Below are positions 8,767-16,932 of a DNA stretch of 64,000 bases, piece by piece. The DNA is taken from assembly GCA_003241685.1 (NCBI GenBank), contig QFPJ01000002.1:62001-126000 (forward strand). Direction: 5' to 3'. Numbering within the stretch: position 1 is the first letter of the stretch; each line of letters begins with the position of its first letter. Below the pieces are notes generated by a model. It made no database searches. It saw only the letters and a list, made by a program, of their open reading frames with translations, and was not told where the DNA came from. The DNA comes from Sphingopyxis macrogoltabida. Its GTDB lineage: Bacteria; Pseudomonadota; Alphaproteobacteria; Sphingomonadales; Sphingomonadaceae. Position numbers and translations under genes: made by a program.

Positions 8767-11700
8767 CTATTCGGCGGGATGCGGCGCGCCCTCGGCGTGC
8801 GGCGCCCCATCGTCGCCCTTTTTATAGGTCAGCAGGTTGGCCGAGAAGAAGCGACCGAGCCGTTTTTCGATGCTGTCGGCCAGACTGAAGCCCGCCGGCA
8901 CGATCAGCAGCGTCAGCAGCGTCGACAGGATCAGGCCGCCGATCACGACGATGCCCATCGGCGCGCGCCAGGCGCCGTCGCCCGACAGCGACAGTGCGGT
9001 CGGCACCATGCCAGCGACCATCGCGACCGTCGTCATCACAATCGGCTGCGCGCGCTTGCGGCCCGCGTCCATCAGCGCCTCGACCTTGCCGATGCCCTTG
9101 TCCATTTCCTCGATCGCGAAATCGACGAGCAGGATGGAGTTTTTCGCCACGATGCCGAGCAGCATGAGCAGCCCGATATACACCGGCATGGAGATCGCGG
9201 TGCCGGTCACCGCCAGCCCCAGCAGGCCGCCGAGCGGCGCCAGCAGCAGCGACGACATGTTGACCAGCGGCGACAGGAAGCGGCGATAGAGCAGCACCAG
9301 CGTCGAGAAGACCAGCAGCAGCCCGGAGACCACCGCGATCATGAAGTTGGTAATCAGCTCGATCTGAAACTTTGCCTCGCCCTGCACGACCTTGCGAATG
9401 CCCTGCGGCATCGTCTTGACCGCGGGCAGCGCGTCGATCTTCGCCTGCGCGTTGCCGGTGACGAGCCCCGGCGCCAGATCGGCCCCGATCACGACGCGGC
9501 GCGTCTGGTTATAGCGGCGCAGTTCGGTCGGCCCGGCGCCGAAGCCGATTTGCGCCACCGACTTCAGCGGCACCGTGGTCCCGCGCGCTGTCGGAACCGG
9601 CAGATTTTCGATCGTCGCGAGCGTGCGGCGCGAATCTTCGGACAGGAGTACGCGGATCGGAATCTGGCGATCGGACAGCGAGAATTTCGCTGCATTCTGG
9701 TCGATGTCGCCGATCGTCGCGATGCGGATCGTCTGGCTGAGCGACGCGGTCGTCACGCCCAGTTCGGCCGCCAGGTCGAGGCGCGGCGTGACGATGATTT
9801 CGGGGCGCGGAATATCGCCTTCAATCCGCACGCTGCGCAACTCCTTGAGCGCGGACATTTCATCGACGATCTTGCGGGCGTGGCGTTCCAGCGCGACGGG
9901 GTCGTCGCCGCCGATGATGAAGGTGATATCGCGGCCCGAGAAACCGCTCGACTGGCTCTGGAACGATACGCGCGCGTCCGGAATGGCGGCCAGTTTGGGT
10001 TGCAGGCTGCGCTCCCACTCGACGCTGGTCATCTCGCGATGCTTGTTGAGCGTCAGGAAGGCATTGCCGCCGCCGACCGAGACATCGTAAAAGGCCGTCT
10101 GCACCACCGGATTGTCGTCGAGGACGGCGCCGATCTGGTTCGCGATCGCCTCGCTCTGCGCCAACGTCGATCCGGGCGGCAGCTCATATTTGATCTGACT
10201 GTAATCGCTGTTGATCGTCGGCTGGAATTGCTGCGGCAGCGTCGCGAACAGCAGGATGCTGGTCGCAAAGGCCACAACGCCGATCCCGACGATCCACACG
10301 CGGTGGTCGAACAGGCGCGCGCGCGCGCGTTGAGCCATCGCCATTGCCCAATGGGAAGATGTCCACTTGGCCATGCCGACCAAGCCAAACACCGATGCAA
10401 CAACGCCGAATGTTACGGCAAATGCCATTACCCCGGCCCATGACATCAGCGCGGTCGTGATCGGCACCAACATGCCGAAAAGCCACAGCAGGGCTATGAA
10501 CGCAGTGATAATCGCAGCAAATCGGGCATAGCCGAAAGTGATCGTGCGCAGCGACTCACGATTGGTCCACACCACCATCGCCCCCAACGTGATCTGCATC
10601 AACGCGACGGCCAGAAAGGCAGCAATGACGCTCAGTGGGGTCAGCAGCAGGAAATGAATCGCTGCGTCGGGCGCATCCTGCCCGATCGGAACCGGCCTGA
10701 AATAAGTTGCGATCTGCAAAAGGCCAATAAGGCCGGCGGCGATCAGCGGCACTATGAGGTAGATAAGCCGCGTCGGCGTCAGATCATAGCGCGCGCGCAC
10801 CACCTGTTGCTTGCTGTTATCCAGCGTCCAGGCGAGCAGCCGTTCATACCGGTCGACCCACGGCCCCGACGCATGATCCTGTTCACCGTGCGCGGCGAGA
10901 AAATAGGCCGCGATCATCGGCGTTATCATGCGGGCGACGGCCAGGCTCATCAGTACCGCGAACACCACGGTCATGCCGAACTGGACGAAGAACTGCCCCG
11001 AAATACCCGGCATCAACGCCACGGGCAGGAAGACCGCGACGATCGACATCGTCGTCGCGACCACCGCCAGGCCGATCTCGTCGGCGGCGTCGATCGACGC
11101 CTGATAGGCGCTTTTGCCCATGCGCATGTGGCGGACGATATTCTCGATCTCGACGATCGCGTCGTCGACCAGCACCCCCGCGACCAGGCTGAGCGCGAGC
11201 AGCGACAGGCTGTTCAGCGAAAAGCCCATCAGGTCCATGAACCAGAAGGTCGGAATGGCCGACAGCGGGATCGCCAGTGCGGAGATCAGCGTCGCGCGCC
11301 AGTCGCGCAGGAACAGGAAGACGACGACGATCGCCAGCACCGCGCCCTCGATCATCATCAGCATCGCGCTGCGATATTGTTCCTTGGTATATTCGGTGCG
11401 CGTGAACAGGATCTTGAAATCGACCTGCGGGTTCGCCTTCTTGATCTCTTCCAGCTTCTTCATCGCCTCGTCATGGACGGTGACGTCGGACGAACCCTTC
11501 GCCTTTTCGATCGAGAAGCTGAGCACCTGCCGCCCCTTGATCTTGGCTAGATTGCGCTGCTCGGCATAGCCGTCGGTGACGGTCGCGACGTCGGACAGAC
11601 GGATGGTGCGCCCGGCGCCGATCGAAATGCGCGTTTCGCCCAGATGAAAGGCGCTCTCGGCATTGCCGAGCACGCGAACCGCCTGTTCGCTGCCCGCGAT

Positions 11701-12369
11701 CTCGGTCCGCCCGCCCGCGGCGTTGACGTTCACCTGACGCAGTTGCTGGTTCACCTGGCTGGCGGTCAGGCCATAGCTTTGCATGCGCGCGGGATCGAGG
11801 ATGACGCGAATCTCGCGATCGACGCCGCCCGACCGGCGCACCTGGCTCATCCCGGGGATCGACAGCAATTCCTTCGCGACCGTATTGTCGACGAACCAGG
11901 AAAGCTGCTCCAGCGTCATGTCCGACGTTTCGACCGCGAAATAGGTAATCGGCCCGCCGGCGATGTCGACGCGGATCACCTGCGGTTCCAATATGCCGTC
12001 TGGCAGGTCGCTGCGAATCTGCGAGATCGCCTGATTGACGTCATTATAGGCGCGGTCGATCGGCGTACCGATGGCGAATTGCACCATCGTGCGGCTGTTG
12101 CCCTCGTTCACATAGGACGAAAGCTCGTCGACGCCGCTGACCGCGCGCACCGCGGCTTCGACGCGCTGTGTGACCTGGGTTTCCAGTTCCGACGGCGCCG
12201 CGCCGGGCTGCGCGACGATCACCTGCACCGCCGGAAATTCAACGTCCGGATTGTCGTTGACGTCCATCCGGTTGAAACTGACGATCCCCGCAAGCATCAG
12301 CAGCACGAACAGGACGATCGGCGGCACCGGATTGCGGATGCACCAGGCGGAGATGTTGCGGAAGCTCAT
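8767..12369 (-). CDS. RND efflux permease with an extra four-helix membrane insertion
   Basis: 1200 residues; AcrB/MexB-type permeases are usually 1020-1060. Both halves are recognisable: FRNISAWCIRNP start, the proton-relay aspartates in VLVDDAIVEIENI in the first half and GIVAKNSILLVDF in the second. The protein uses the proton gradient to expel substrates from the periplasm and needs the adaptor encoded just upstream. Between roughly residues 518 and 690 (about 10300-10815), where TM6 normally leads straight to TM7 by a short linker, sits an additional block with four strongly hydrophobic segments (beginning LIYLIVPLIAAGLIGLL, FLLLTPLSVIAAFLAV, FAAIITAFIALLWLFG, AGVMAFAVTFGVVA). Even number keeps the topology of the second half. 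No outer-membrane channel gene is nearby. Confidence 0.9.
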   Translation of the reverse strand: MSFRNISAWCIRNPVPPIVLFVLLMLAGIVSFNRMDVNDNPDVEFPAVQVIVAQPGAAPSELETQVTQRVEAAVRAVSGVDELSSYVNEGNSRTMVQFAIGTPIDRAYNDVNQAISQIRSDLPDGILEPQVIRVDIAGGPITYFAVETSDMTLEQLSWFVDNTVAKELLSIPGMSQVRRSGGVDREIRVILDPARMQSYGLTASQVNQQLRQVNVNAAGGRTEIAGSEQAVRVLGNAESAFHLGETRISIGAGRTIRLSDVATVTDGYAEQRNLAKIKGRQVLSFSIEKAKGSSDVTVHDEAMKKLEEIKKANPQVDFKILFTRTEYTKEQYRSAMLMMIEGAVLAIVVVFLFLRDWRATLISALAIPLSAIPTFWFMDLMGFSLNSLSLLALSLVAGVLVDDAIVEIENIVRHMRMGKSAYQASIDAADEIGLAVVATTMSIVAVFLPVALMPGISGQFFVQFGMTVVFAVLMSLAVARMITPMIAAYFLAAHGEQDHASGPWVDRYERLLAWTLDNSKQQVVRARYDLTPTRLIYLIVPLIAAGLIGLLQIATYFRPVPIGQDAPDAAIHFLLLTPLSVIAAFLAVALMQITLGAMVVWTNRESLRTITFGYARFAAIITAFIALLWLFGMLVPITTALMSWAGVMAFAVTFGVVASVFGLVGMAKWTSSHWAMAMAQRARARLFDHRVWIVGIGVVAFATSILLFATLPQQFQPTINSDYSQIKYELPPGSTLAQSEAIANQIGAVLDDNPVVQTAFYDVSVGGGNAFLTLNKHREMTSVEWERSLQPKLAAIPDARVSFQSQSSGFSGRDITFIIGGDDPVALERHARKIVDEMSALKELRSVRIEGDIPRPEIIVTPRLDLAAELGVTTASLSQTIRIATIGDIDQNAAKFSLSDRQIPIRVLLSEDSRRTLATIENLPVPTARGTTVPLKSVAQIGFGAGPTELRRYNQTRRVVIGADLAPGLVTGNAQAKIDALPAVKTMPQGIRKVVQGEAKFQIELITNFMIAVVSGLLLVFSTLVLLYRRFLSPLVNMSSLLLAPLGGLLGLAVTGTAISMPVYIGLLMLLGIVAKNSILLVDFAIEEMDKGIGKVEALMDAGRKRAQPIVMTTVAMVAGMVPTALSLSGDGAWRAPMGIVVIGGLILSTLLTLLIVPAGFSLADSIEKRLGRFFSANLLTYKKGDDGAPHAEGAPHPAE

Positions 12370-12404
12370 GTTTCAGGACGCCTTTATGCGCGATTCCGGG
12401 CCGT

Positions 12405-13601
12405 TTACTGCGACGATTTCTGGATCACCGGCTTCACCTTGTCGCCGGGGTTGAGGAAGGCGCCCGCCAGCACGACGACGCGTTCGGTCCCGGTCAGGCC
12501 CGATGCGATCGACACGCCCGCATCGGACACCGCGCCGACCTTCACCGGCCGCCGCTGAATGACATCATTCTTGTCGACGATCAGCACGAAATTGCCCTCG
12601 GCATTGCTCAGAACGGCGCTTTCGGGAAGCATCGGCGCTTCCGCCGTGCCCGACACCAGCCGCGCGTCGGCGAAACCGCCCGGACGCAGGGCGGCGCTAT
12701 AGGGAATGGCGATACGGACCATCCCCTGGCGCGTTTCGGTGTTGACCACCGGCGCAACCTGCCAGATCTGGCCCGCAATCTGCAGGTCGGTGCCGACGGG
12801 CGTCACCGTCGCGCGCGTGCCGACGCGCACGCGCTGAAGATCGGCCTCGGCCATCTGCGCCATCATTTCCATCTCGCCGCCCTTCGCCATGCGGAACAGC
12901 ACGCCGCTGCCCGCACCGACGATCTGCCCCGGCTCGACGTCGCGCGTCAGCACCAGGCCGGCGGCGGGGGCGACGATGTTCAGCCGGCCGTTGCGCGCCA
13001 CCGCCTCGGCATATTGCGCCTGTGCGACGCGAACGCGCGCCTGCGCCGCGTCGCGGGTCGCGCGCCGGCGATCCATGTCCGCCTTGGAGATGAAGCCGCG
13101 ACCGACAAGCGCCTCGGCGCGTTCCAGTTCGGCCTGCGCGAGCTTCGCGTCGGCCTGCGCGACGCGGATCGACGCGGCGAGCCCTTCGGCCTGCTGCGTC
13201 TGGACCGAACGGTCGATGACCGCAAGCGCCTGCCCGGCGCCGACCCATTGGCCGGGTTCGACCAGAACGCGGACGACCTGCCCGCCCTCGCCCGCCACGC
13301 CGACCGGCATTTCGCGCCGCGCCGCGATGGTGCCGTTGGCCGAAATGACGGCTTCCACCGACTGACGACCCGGAATCACCACGGTCACATTGGGGCTGGC
13401 GGTCGTGCTGCCCTGCGCGCCGTCCGTCCCGGCGCCCTTTTCGCCGGTGAAGGCGTAATAGGCGGCGGCAAGCGCCACGACGATCAGGACCAGCGCGACA
13501 ATCACGCGCAGACGCTTGCGCCGGCTGTCGTCGGCCTGTTCGTAAAAGCTCTGCGTCCCCGCCAGGCTGTCCATCGAATCCACTTTCCGTTCGTAGTTCA
13601 C
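12405..13601 (-). CDS. RND efflux periplasmic adaptor (HlyD/MFP family)
   Basis: 398 residues from a GTG at 13601 with GAGGAA 7 bases upstream; an ATG at 13574 is the alternative. One N-terminal membrane helix (VIVALVLIVVALAAAYYAF) is followed by the biotinyl-lipoyl-like domain (VVRVLVEPGQWVGAGQALAVID), an alpha-helical hairpin (about residues 120-190), the second lipoyl half (IVAPAAGLVLTRDVEPGQIV) and a beta-barrel region. This is the classic membrane fusion protein layout linking the permease to an outer-membrane channel. The permease starts 35 bp downstream, so the two form an operon. Confidence 0.92.
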   Translation of the reverse strand: MNYERKVDSMDSLAGTQSFYEQADDSRRKRLRVIVALVLIVVALAAAYYAFTGEKGAGTDGAQGSTTASPNVTVVIPGRQSVEAVISANGTIAARREMPVGVAGEGGQVVRVLVEPGQWVGAGQALAVIDRSVQTQQAEGLAASIRVAQADAKLAQAELERAEALVGRGFISKADMDRRRATRDAAQARVRVAQAQYAEAVARNGRLNIVAPAAGLVLTRDVEPGQIVGAGSGVLFRMAKGGEMEMMAQMAEADLQRVRVGTRATVTPVGTDLQIAGQIWQVAPVVNTETRQGMVRIAIPYSAALRPGGFADARLVSGTAEAPMLPESAVLSNAEGNFVLIVDKNDVIQRRPVKVGAVSDAGVSIASGLTGTERVVVLAGAFLNPGDKVKPVIQKSSQ

Positions 13602-13910
13602 GCCGATTTCCTCATCCGTCGATCACGACGGCCGGCACGACGAACGCCAGCGCGCTCTATCCCCCCGGTCCGTGCGACAGGACCCTGAATATCGAAGGTG
13701 TATTACCTTATTATATCACCGCTGGCAAGCGCCGAAACGATGCGGCCATCCTGCGTCCCGGCCGCCCCATAGGCCTGTTGCCCATGCAAATCCAGCGATC
13801 CGGGAATGCGGACGAAATGACGGGACCAAACGACAAAGGGCGGCCTCGCCATGCGGGCCGCCCTTCCAGGTCGTGACGGACCATCGGCCCGCCGGATTAT
13901 GCCGCCGCTA
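13602..13910. other. 309-bp gap between the glsB-like gene and the efflux adaptor
   Basis: Contains the terminator hairpin at 13836-13865 for the gene on its right and, near 13600-13740, the presumed promoter region of the efflux operon, including an A/T-richer stretch (about 13700-13720). I see no coding sequence, repeat or recognisable operator. Confidence 0.5.
13836..13865 (-). terminator. Hairpin terminator of the glsB-like gene
   Basis: A perfect 10-bp inverted repeat (AAGGGCGGCC and GGCCGCCCTT) around a 10-base loop lies 46 bp past the stop. On the minus strand it ends in a short TTT, so the terminator is plausible but lacks a long U-tract. Confidence 0.5.
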
Positions 13911-14183
13911 TCAGCGCACGCGCCCGCGCCGGACGAGGTTGACGATGGCGAGCAGGATCACCGCGCCGATGAAGGCCGTCAGCAGCGTCATCGGGTCGAA
14001 GGCGTCGCCACGCAGATGCCCGCCACCGAGCAGACCGCCGAACAGGAAGCGCCCGAGGATCGAGCCGATACAGCCCACGATGATGTTCAGAAAAATACCC
14101 TGCTGGGCGTCGGTGCGCATGACGATGCTCGCCAGCCAGCCGATGATGCCGCCCATGATGATTGCGATAATCCAAGTAAGCAT
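13911..14183 (-). CDS. GlsB/YeaQ/YmgE family stress-response membrane protein
   Basis: 90 residues from the ATG at 14183, preceded by TAGGGGG at good spacing; an upstream in-frame ATG at 14243 gives an N-terminus unlike the family. Three hydrophobic segments with glycine motifs (WIIAIIMGGIIGWLAS, FLNIIVGCIGSILG, FIGAVILLAIVNLV) match the transglycosylase-associated family, small inner-membrane proteins typically induced by general stress. Biochemical function is unknown. A sequence resembling an alphaproteobacterial EcfG (general stress sigma) promoter lies upstream, in keeping with the family's usual regulation. Confidence 0.88.
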   Translation of the reverse strand: MLTWIIAIIMGGIIGWLASIVMRTDAQQGIFLNIIVGCIGSILGRFLFGGLLGGGHLRGDAFDPMTLLTAFIGAVILLAIVNLVRRGRVR

Positions 14184-14259
14184 AATATGACCCCCTACGA
14201 TCATGTTGCAGCCCGACGTTGCGGGCAGGACATGGTAACCCAAACGGATTGAGTCGCCT

Positions 14260-14283
14260 AACGAAATAGCCCGTCGCGGTTCT
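14260..14283 (-). promoter_or_regulatory. Possible EcfG-type general stress promoter
   Basis: On the minus strand, AGAAC (14279-14283), 15 bases, then CGTT (14260-14263). The alphaproteobacterial EcfG consensus is GGAAC, 16-17 bases, CGTT or GTT, so one base of the -35 differs and the spacing is one short. It lies about 77 bp upstream of the stress-protein start, a sensible place. Confidence 0.35.
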
Positions 14284-14321
14284 GCCTGTCGCGACGATCA
14301 AGGGGATAATGGCAGGATGCG

Positions 14322-14393
14322 AAAAAGGTTCCCGGCCGGTCGCGGACGACCGGTCCGGGAAAAGGGGGATCCGTTCCTTTCGGGAACCGATCC
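14322..14393 (-). terminator. Tandem intrinsic terminators
   Basis: Two hairpins in series on the minus strand. The first (14367-14393) pairs GGATCGGTTCC with GGAACGGATCC with one mismatch and ends in CCCTTTT. The second (14329-14361) pairs 14 bases with one bulge around a 4-base loop and ends in CCTTTTT (14322-14328). They must end a transcript coming from the right, either an unknown RNA in this gap or read-through from nadA more than 800 bp away. Confidence 0.7.
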
Positions 14394-14900
14394 GGGTCGC
14401 AACACGGCTGTTAGCCGCGCAAAGGCGACAAGCAAGTGACAGCAGTCACAGCCGCGTCGATTTCGGAGAAAATGGATTTGCGCGATGCCGGACAGCCGCG
14501 GGGCGAAAGGGCCGGCCATGTCGGTCTGCCATGGACCGCGCCTCCTGGCCGGCAATGGGCCGCCGCGACGGGACGCGAGGGTCGGGGGACCGGCAAACGA
14601 AATGGGGGCCGGCATCGCTGCCAACCCCCACTATCCGGTTTCACCCTTCGCTCGCTGCCCTGACCCGTTTCCGCCCGCTTCTCTTGCGATCCGCGATGGA
14701 CCCGGAACCCGGCGACGTGCGCCTGAACGATCCGGCGATGGTTTGGTCGGCCCCCTTTCGGGGGCCGGCCTCACCTGGGACGCCCTTCATCATCTTGTCC
14801 AAGCTTCTGCCGAAGCAGCCGCTCTTCCCAAGCGATGGACTGCGTTCCATATGCCCGATCTGGTTCGTCTCAACTCGTGGGAATCGCGACGTTCCGTGAT
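14394..14900 (-). ncRNA. Candidate structured RNA or long 3' leader (approximate ends)
   Basis: Read on the minus strand, this stretch has an 11-bp stem with one G-U pair closed by a GAAA tetraloop (14745-14770) and a CTGC(TTCG)GCAG hairpin with a UUCG tetraloop (14807-14818), and it leads into the tandem terminators. Both loops are of stable RNA type only when read on this strand. No match to RNase P, tmRNA, 6S or SRP RNA landmarks was recognised. The upstream end is a guess; an untranslated tail of nadA is the main alternative. Confidence 0.3.
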
Positions 14901-15220
14901 CAAGCCATCGACCGATTTCCTCGTCGATCCGACCGTTCTCTTCCGGCTAGTCTTGCAACCACCCTTGATGTCCCGGCGGTCCGACGTCTCTGTCGTCCGA
15001 TGATTGGAAGCTGTCACGAACAGGTCCGCCCGCCAAGAAAAAATGCGGCATCCCGCCCTCTCCGCGCGTCCAGCTTGTGGATAAGTCCGGCACTTGCAAC
15101 TTGCGGATTCAGTGCAGCATTTTTGTAACATGAACGCAGCATTTTCGGATTCGATCGCGGGAGGCATTCGGGGCGAATCGCATCGCGACTCGCTCGCCCG
15201 GACCGAATCGACGGCCGCGA

Positions 15221-16210
15221 TCAGGCCCGGCCGAGGTCGCCCTTGCCGATCGTGCCCGACGCCATCTCCAGCATTCGGTCCAGACTCTTGCGTGCCGCCA
15301 GACGCAGATCCTCGTCCATTTCGATGCGCGGCTCGAGGTCGCGCAGCGCGACATAGAGCTTCTCCAGCGTGTTCAGCGCCATATAGGGACAGATGTTGCA
15401 GTTGCAGTTGCCGTCCGCGCCCGGCGCGCCGATGAAGGTCTTTTCGGGAATCGCCAGTTCCATCTGATGGATGATATGCGGTTCGGTCGCGACGATCAGC
15501 GTGTCGCCGTCGAAGCTTTTCGCGAATTGCAGGATGCCGCTGGTCGACCCGACATAATCGGCATGGTCGACGATGTGGGGCGGGCATTCGGGGTGCGCCG
15601 CGACGGGCGCGCCCGGATGCTGGGCCTTCAGCTTCAGCAATTCGGTTTCGCTGAAGGCTTCATGGACGATGCACACGCCCGGCCACAGCAGCATATCGCG
15701 CCCGAACTTGCGGTTCATATAGCCGCCGAGATGACGGTCGGGGCCAAAGATGATCTTCTGTTCCGGCGGAATCTGACTGATGATCGTCTCGGCGCTCGAC
15801 GAGGTGACGATGATGTCGCTCAACGCCTTCACCGCCGCCGAACAGTTGATGTAGGTCAGCGCGATATGGTCAGGGTGCTGCGCGCGGAAACGCGCGAACT
15901 GTTCGGGCGGACAGCTGTCCTCCAGGCTGCACCCCGCGTCCATGTCGGGCAGGATGACGATCTTTTCCGGGCTCAGAATCTTCGCCGTTTCGGCCATAAA
16001 CTTGACGCCGCAAAAGGCGATGACGTCGGCGTCGGTTTCCGCCGCCTTGCGCGACAGCTCCAGCGAATCGCCGACGAAATCGGCCAGATCCTGAATCTCC
16101 GGCTTCTGGTAGTAATGCGCCAGGATGACCGCGTTGCGCTCCTTGCGGAGACGGTCGATTTCGGCACGCAGGTCGAGGCCCGACAGGGACTCGCGAACGG
16201 GAGCAGTCAT
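15221..16210 (-). CDS. nadA: Quinolinate synthase A
   Basis: 329 residues. Condenses iminoaspartate with dihydroxyacetone phosphate to quinolinate in NAD synthesis, using an oxygen-sensitive [4Fe-4S] cluster. The opening NAVILAHYYQKPEIQDLADFVGDS is diagnostic, and cysteines in YINCSAA, PECPPH and the terminal CNCNICPYM supply the cluster. The initiator is the ATG at 16210. Partner genes nadB and nadC are not adjacent; nadA instead follows DUF4230, an unknown secreted protein and an MBL-fold gene on the same strand, 80 bp after DUF4230, so the grouping may be incidental. Confidence 0.96.
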   Translation of the reverse strand: MTAPVRESLSGLDLRAEIDRLRKERNAVILAHYYQKPEIQDLADFVGDSLELSRKAAETDADVIAFCGVKFMAETAKILSPEKIVILPDMDAGCSLEDSCPPEQFARFRAQHPDHIALTYINCSAAVKALSDIIVTSSSAETIISQIPPEQKIIFGPDRHLGGYMNRKFGRDMLLWPGVCIVHEAFSETELLKLKAQHPGAPVAAHPECPPHIVDHADYVGSTSGILQFAKSFDGDTLIVATEPHIIHQMELAIPEKTFIGAPGADGNCNCNICPYMALNTLEKLYVALRDLEPRIEMDEDLRLAARKSLDRMLEMASGTIGKGDLGRA

Positions 16211-16290
16211 GGCTTTTCCTTATATGGCATTGGCCTTGCGCGTCCCTCTACACCCTGCCCGGCGGCGGGGCAATCGAGGGCGCGGCGTTG

Positions 16291-16932
16291 TCAGGATGCC
16301 GGCGCGCCGGCAAAGCGCGCCGTCACTTTGGCGTCGATCCCGGCGGCCTTCAGCGGCATGGCGAAACTCTGTTCGATGGCATTGCGCGCCGCGCCCTCAG
16401 CCAGCCGCATCGGCGTCGCGCCCTTCGCCTGCTTGATCAGTTCCGCCTGCGCCGCCTTGCGGTTCGCGGCGTCGAGCACGCTTTCCGCATCGGTCAGCGT
16501 CAGCAGGATCACGCCGTCGCGAAATTCGCTGATCGCGTCGATGTCGATCTCCGGGCCGGCCAGCCGCAGCGGCGGCAGCGTGACGGTCAGCGCGCTGGTC
16601 GCCGCGTCCCAGTCCAGGTCCGACGGCTTCAGTTTCGCCAGATCAAGTTCGTATCGCACCGTGCCCGGCATGATCAGCGTCTTCTTCGCTTCCAGTCCCA
16701 TTCGCGACTGCGTCGAGGTGACGACGGCGACATAGCGCGCGGTAAAGGGCACCAGCACATTCTGTTCCTGCAACCCCTGCAGGCTGGCCGCGACGACGGT
16801 TTGGGGGTCATAGCCGCGCTGCCAGTCGCGCCACGCCGAAAAAGCCCACCAGGCGGCCAGCGCCAGCAAGGCCGCCGTGGCGAGGAAGATCAGGCGCGGC
16901 AACAGGCGCGCGAGGGAAGAGGGTGTCGTCAT
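16291..16932 (-). CDS. DUF4230 domain-containing membrane-anchored protein
   Basis: 213 residues. A membrane helix at about residues 11-31 (LPRLIFLATAALLALAAWWAF) precedes a DUF4230 domain containing LQEQNVLVPFTARYVAVVTS and the conserved MPGTVRYELDL, with a later helical segment. Function is unknown; the domain probably faces the periplasm. The start overlaps the stop of the preceding gene by four bases (ATGA), which implies coupled translation with that secreted protein. Confidence 0.85.
   Translation of the reverse strand: MTTPSSLARLLPRLIFLATAALLALAAWWAFSAWRDWQRGYDPQTVVAASLQGLQEQNVLVPFTARYVAVVTSTQSRMGLEAKKTLIMPGTVRYELDLAKLKPSDLDWDAATSALTVTLPPLRLAGPEIDIDAISEFRDGVILLTLTDAESVLDAANRKAAQAELIKQAKGATPMRLAEGAARNAIEQSFAMPLKAAGIDAKVTARFAGAPAS

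Larger units (their letters stand above)
14184..15220. other. 1.04-kb gap without a convincing protein gene
   Basis: Open frames here have poor codon use and no recognisable protein. From left to right it holds the possible stress promoter (14260-14283), tandem minus-strand terminators (14322-14393), a stretch with strong minus-strand hairpins (14745-14818), an exact DnaA-box-like 9-mer TGTGGATAA at 15076-15084, and two copies of GCAGCATTTT at 15114-15123 and 15136-15145, 22 bp apart. The last two sit just downstream of nadA. Confidence 0.5.

Noticed and set aside
7420..10443. A 1007-codon open frame on the plus strand
   Set aside because: It is antisense to DUF445 and the RND permease, is rich in Arg, His and Gln with no domain, and reflects high-GC codon bias. 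Similar long antisense frames at 1797-3908, 22393-25761 and 39810-43037 were dropped for the same reason.
15076..15084. DnaA box as evidence of a replication origin
   Set aside because: It is single, without an A/T-rich unwinding region or further boxes, and no origin-linked genes such as dnaA, hemE or parAB are near.
14790..15587. Minus-strand frame running from nadA into the gap
   Set aside because: The part inside nadA is out of frame with the real gene and the rest has no recognisable protein character.
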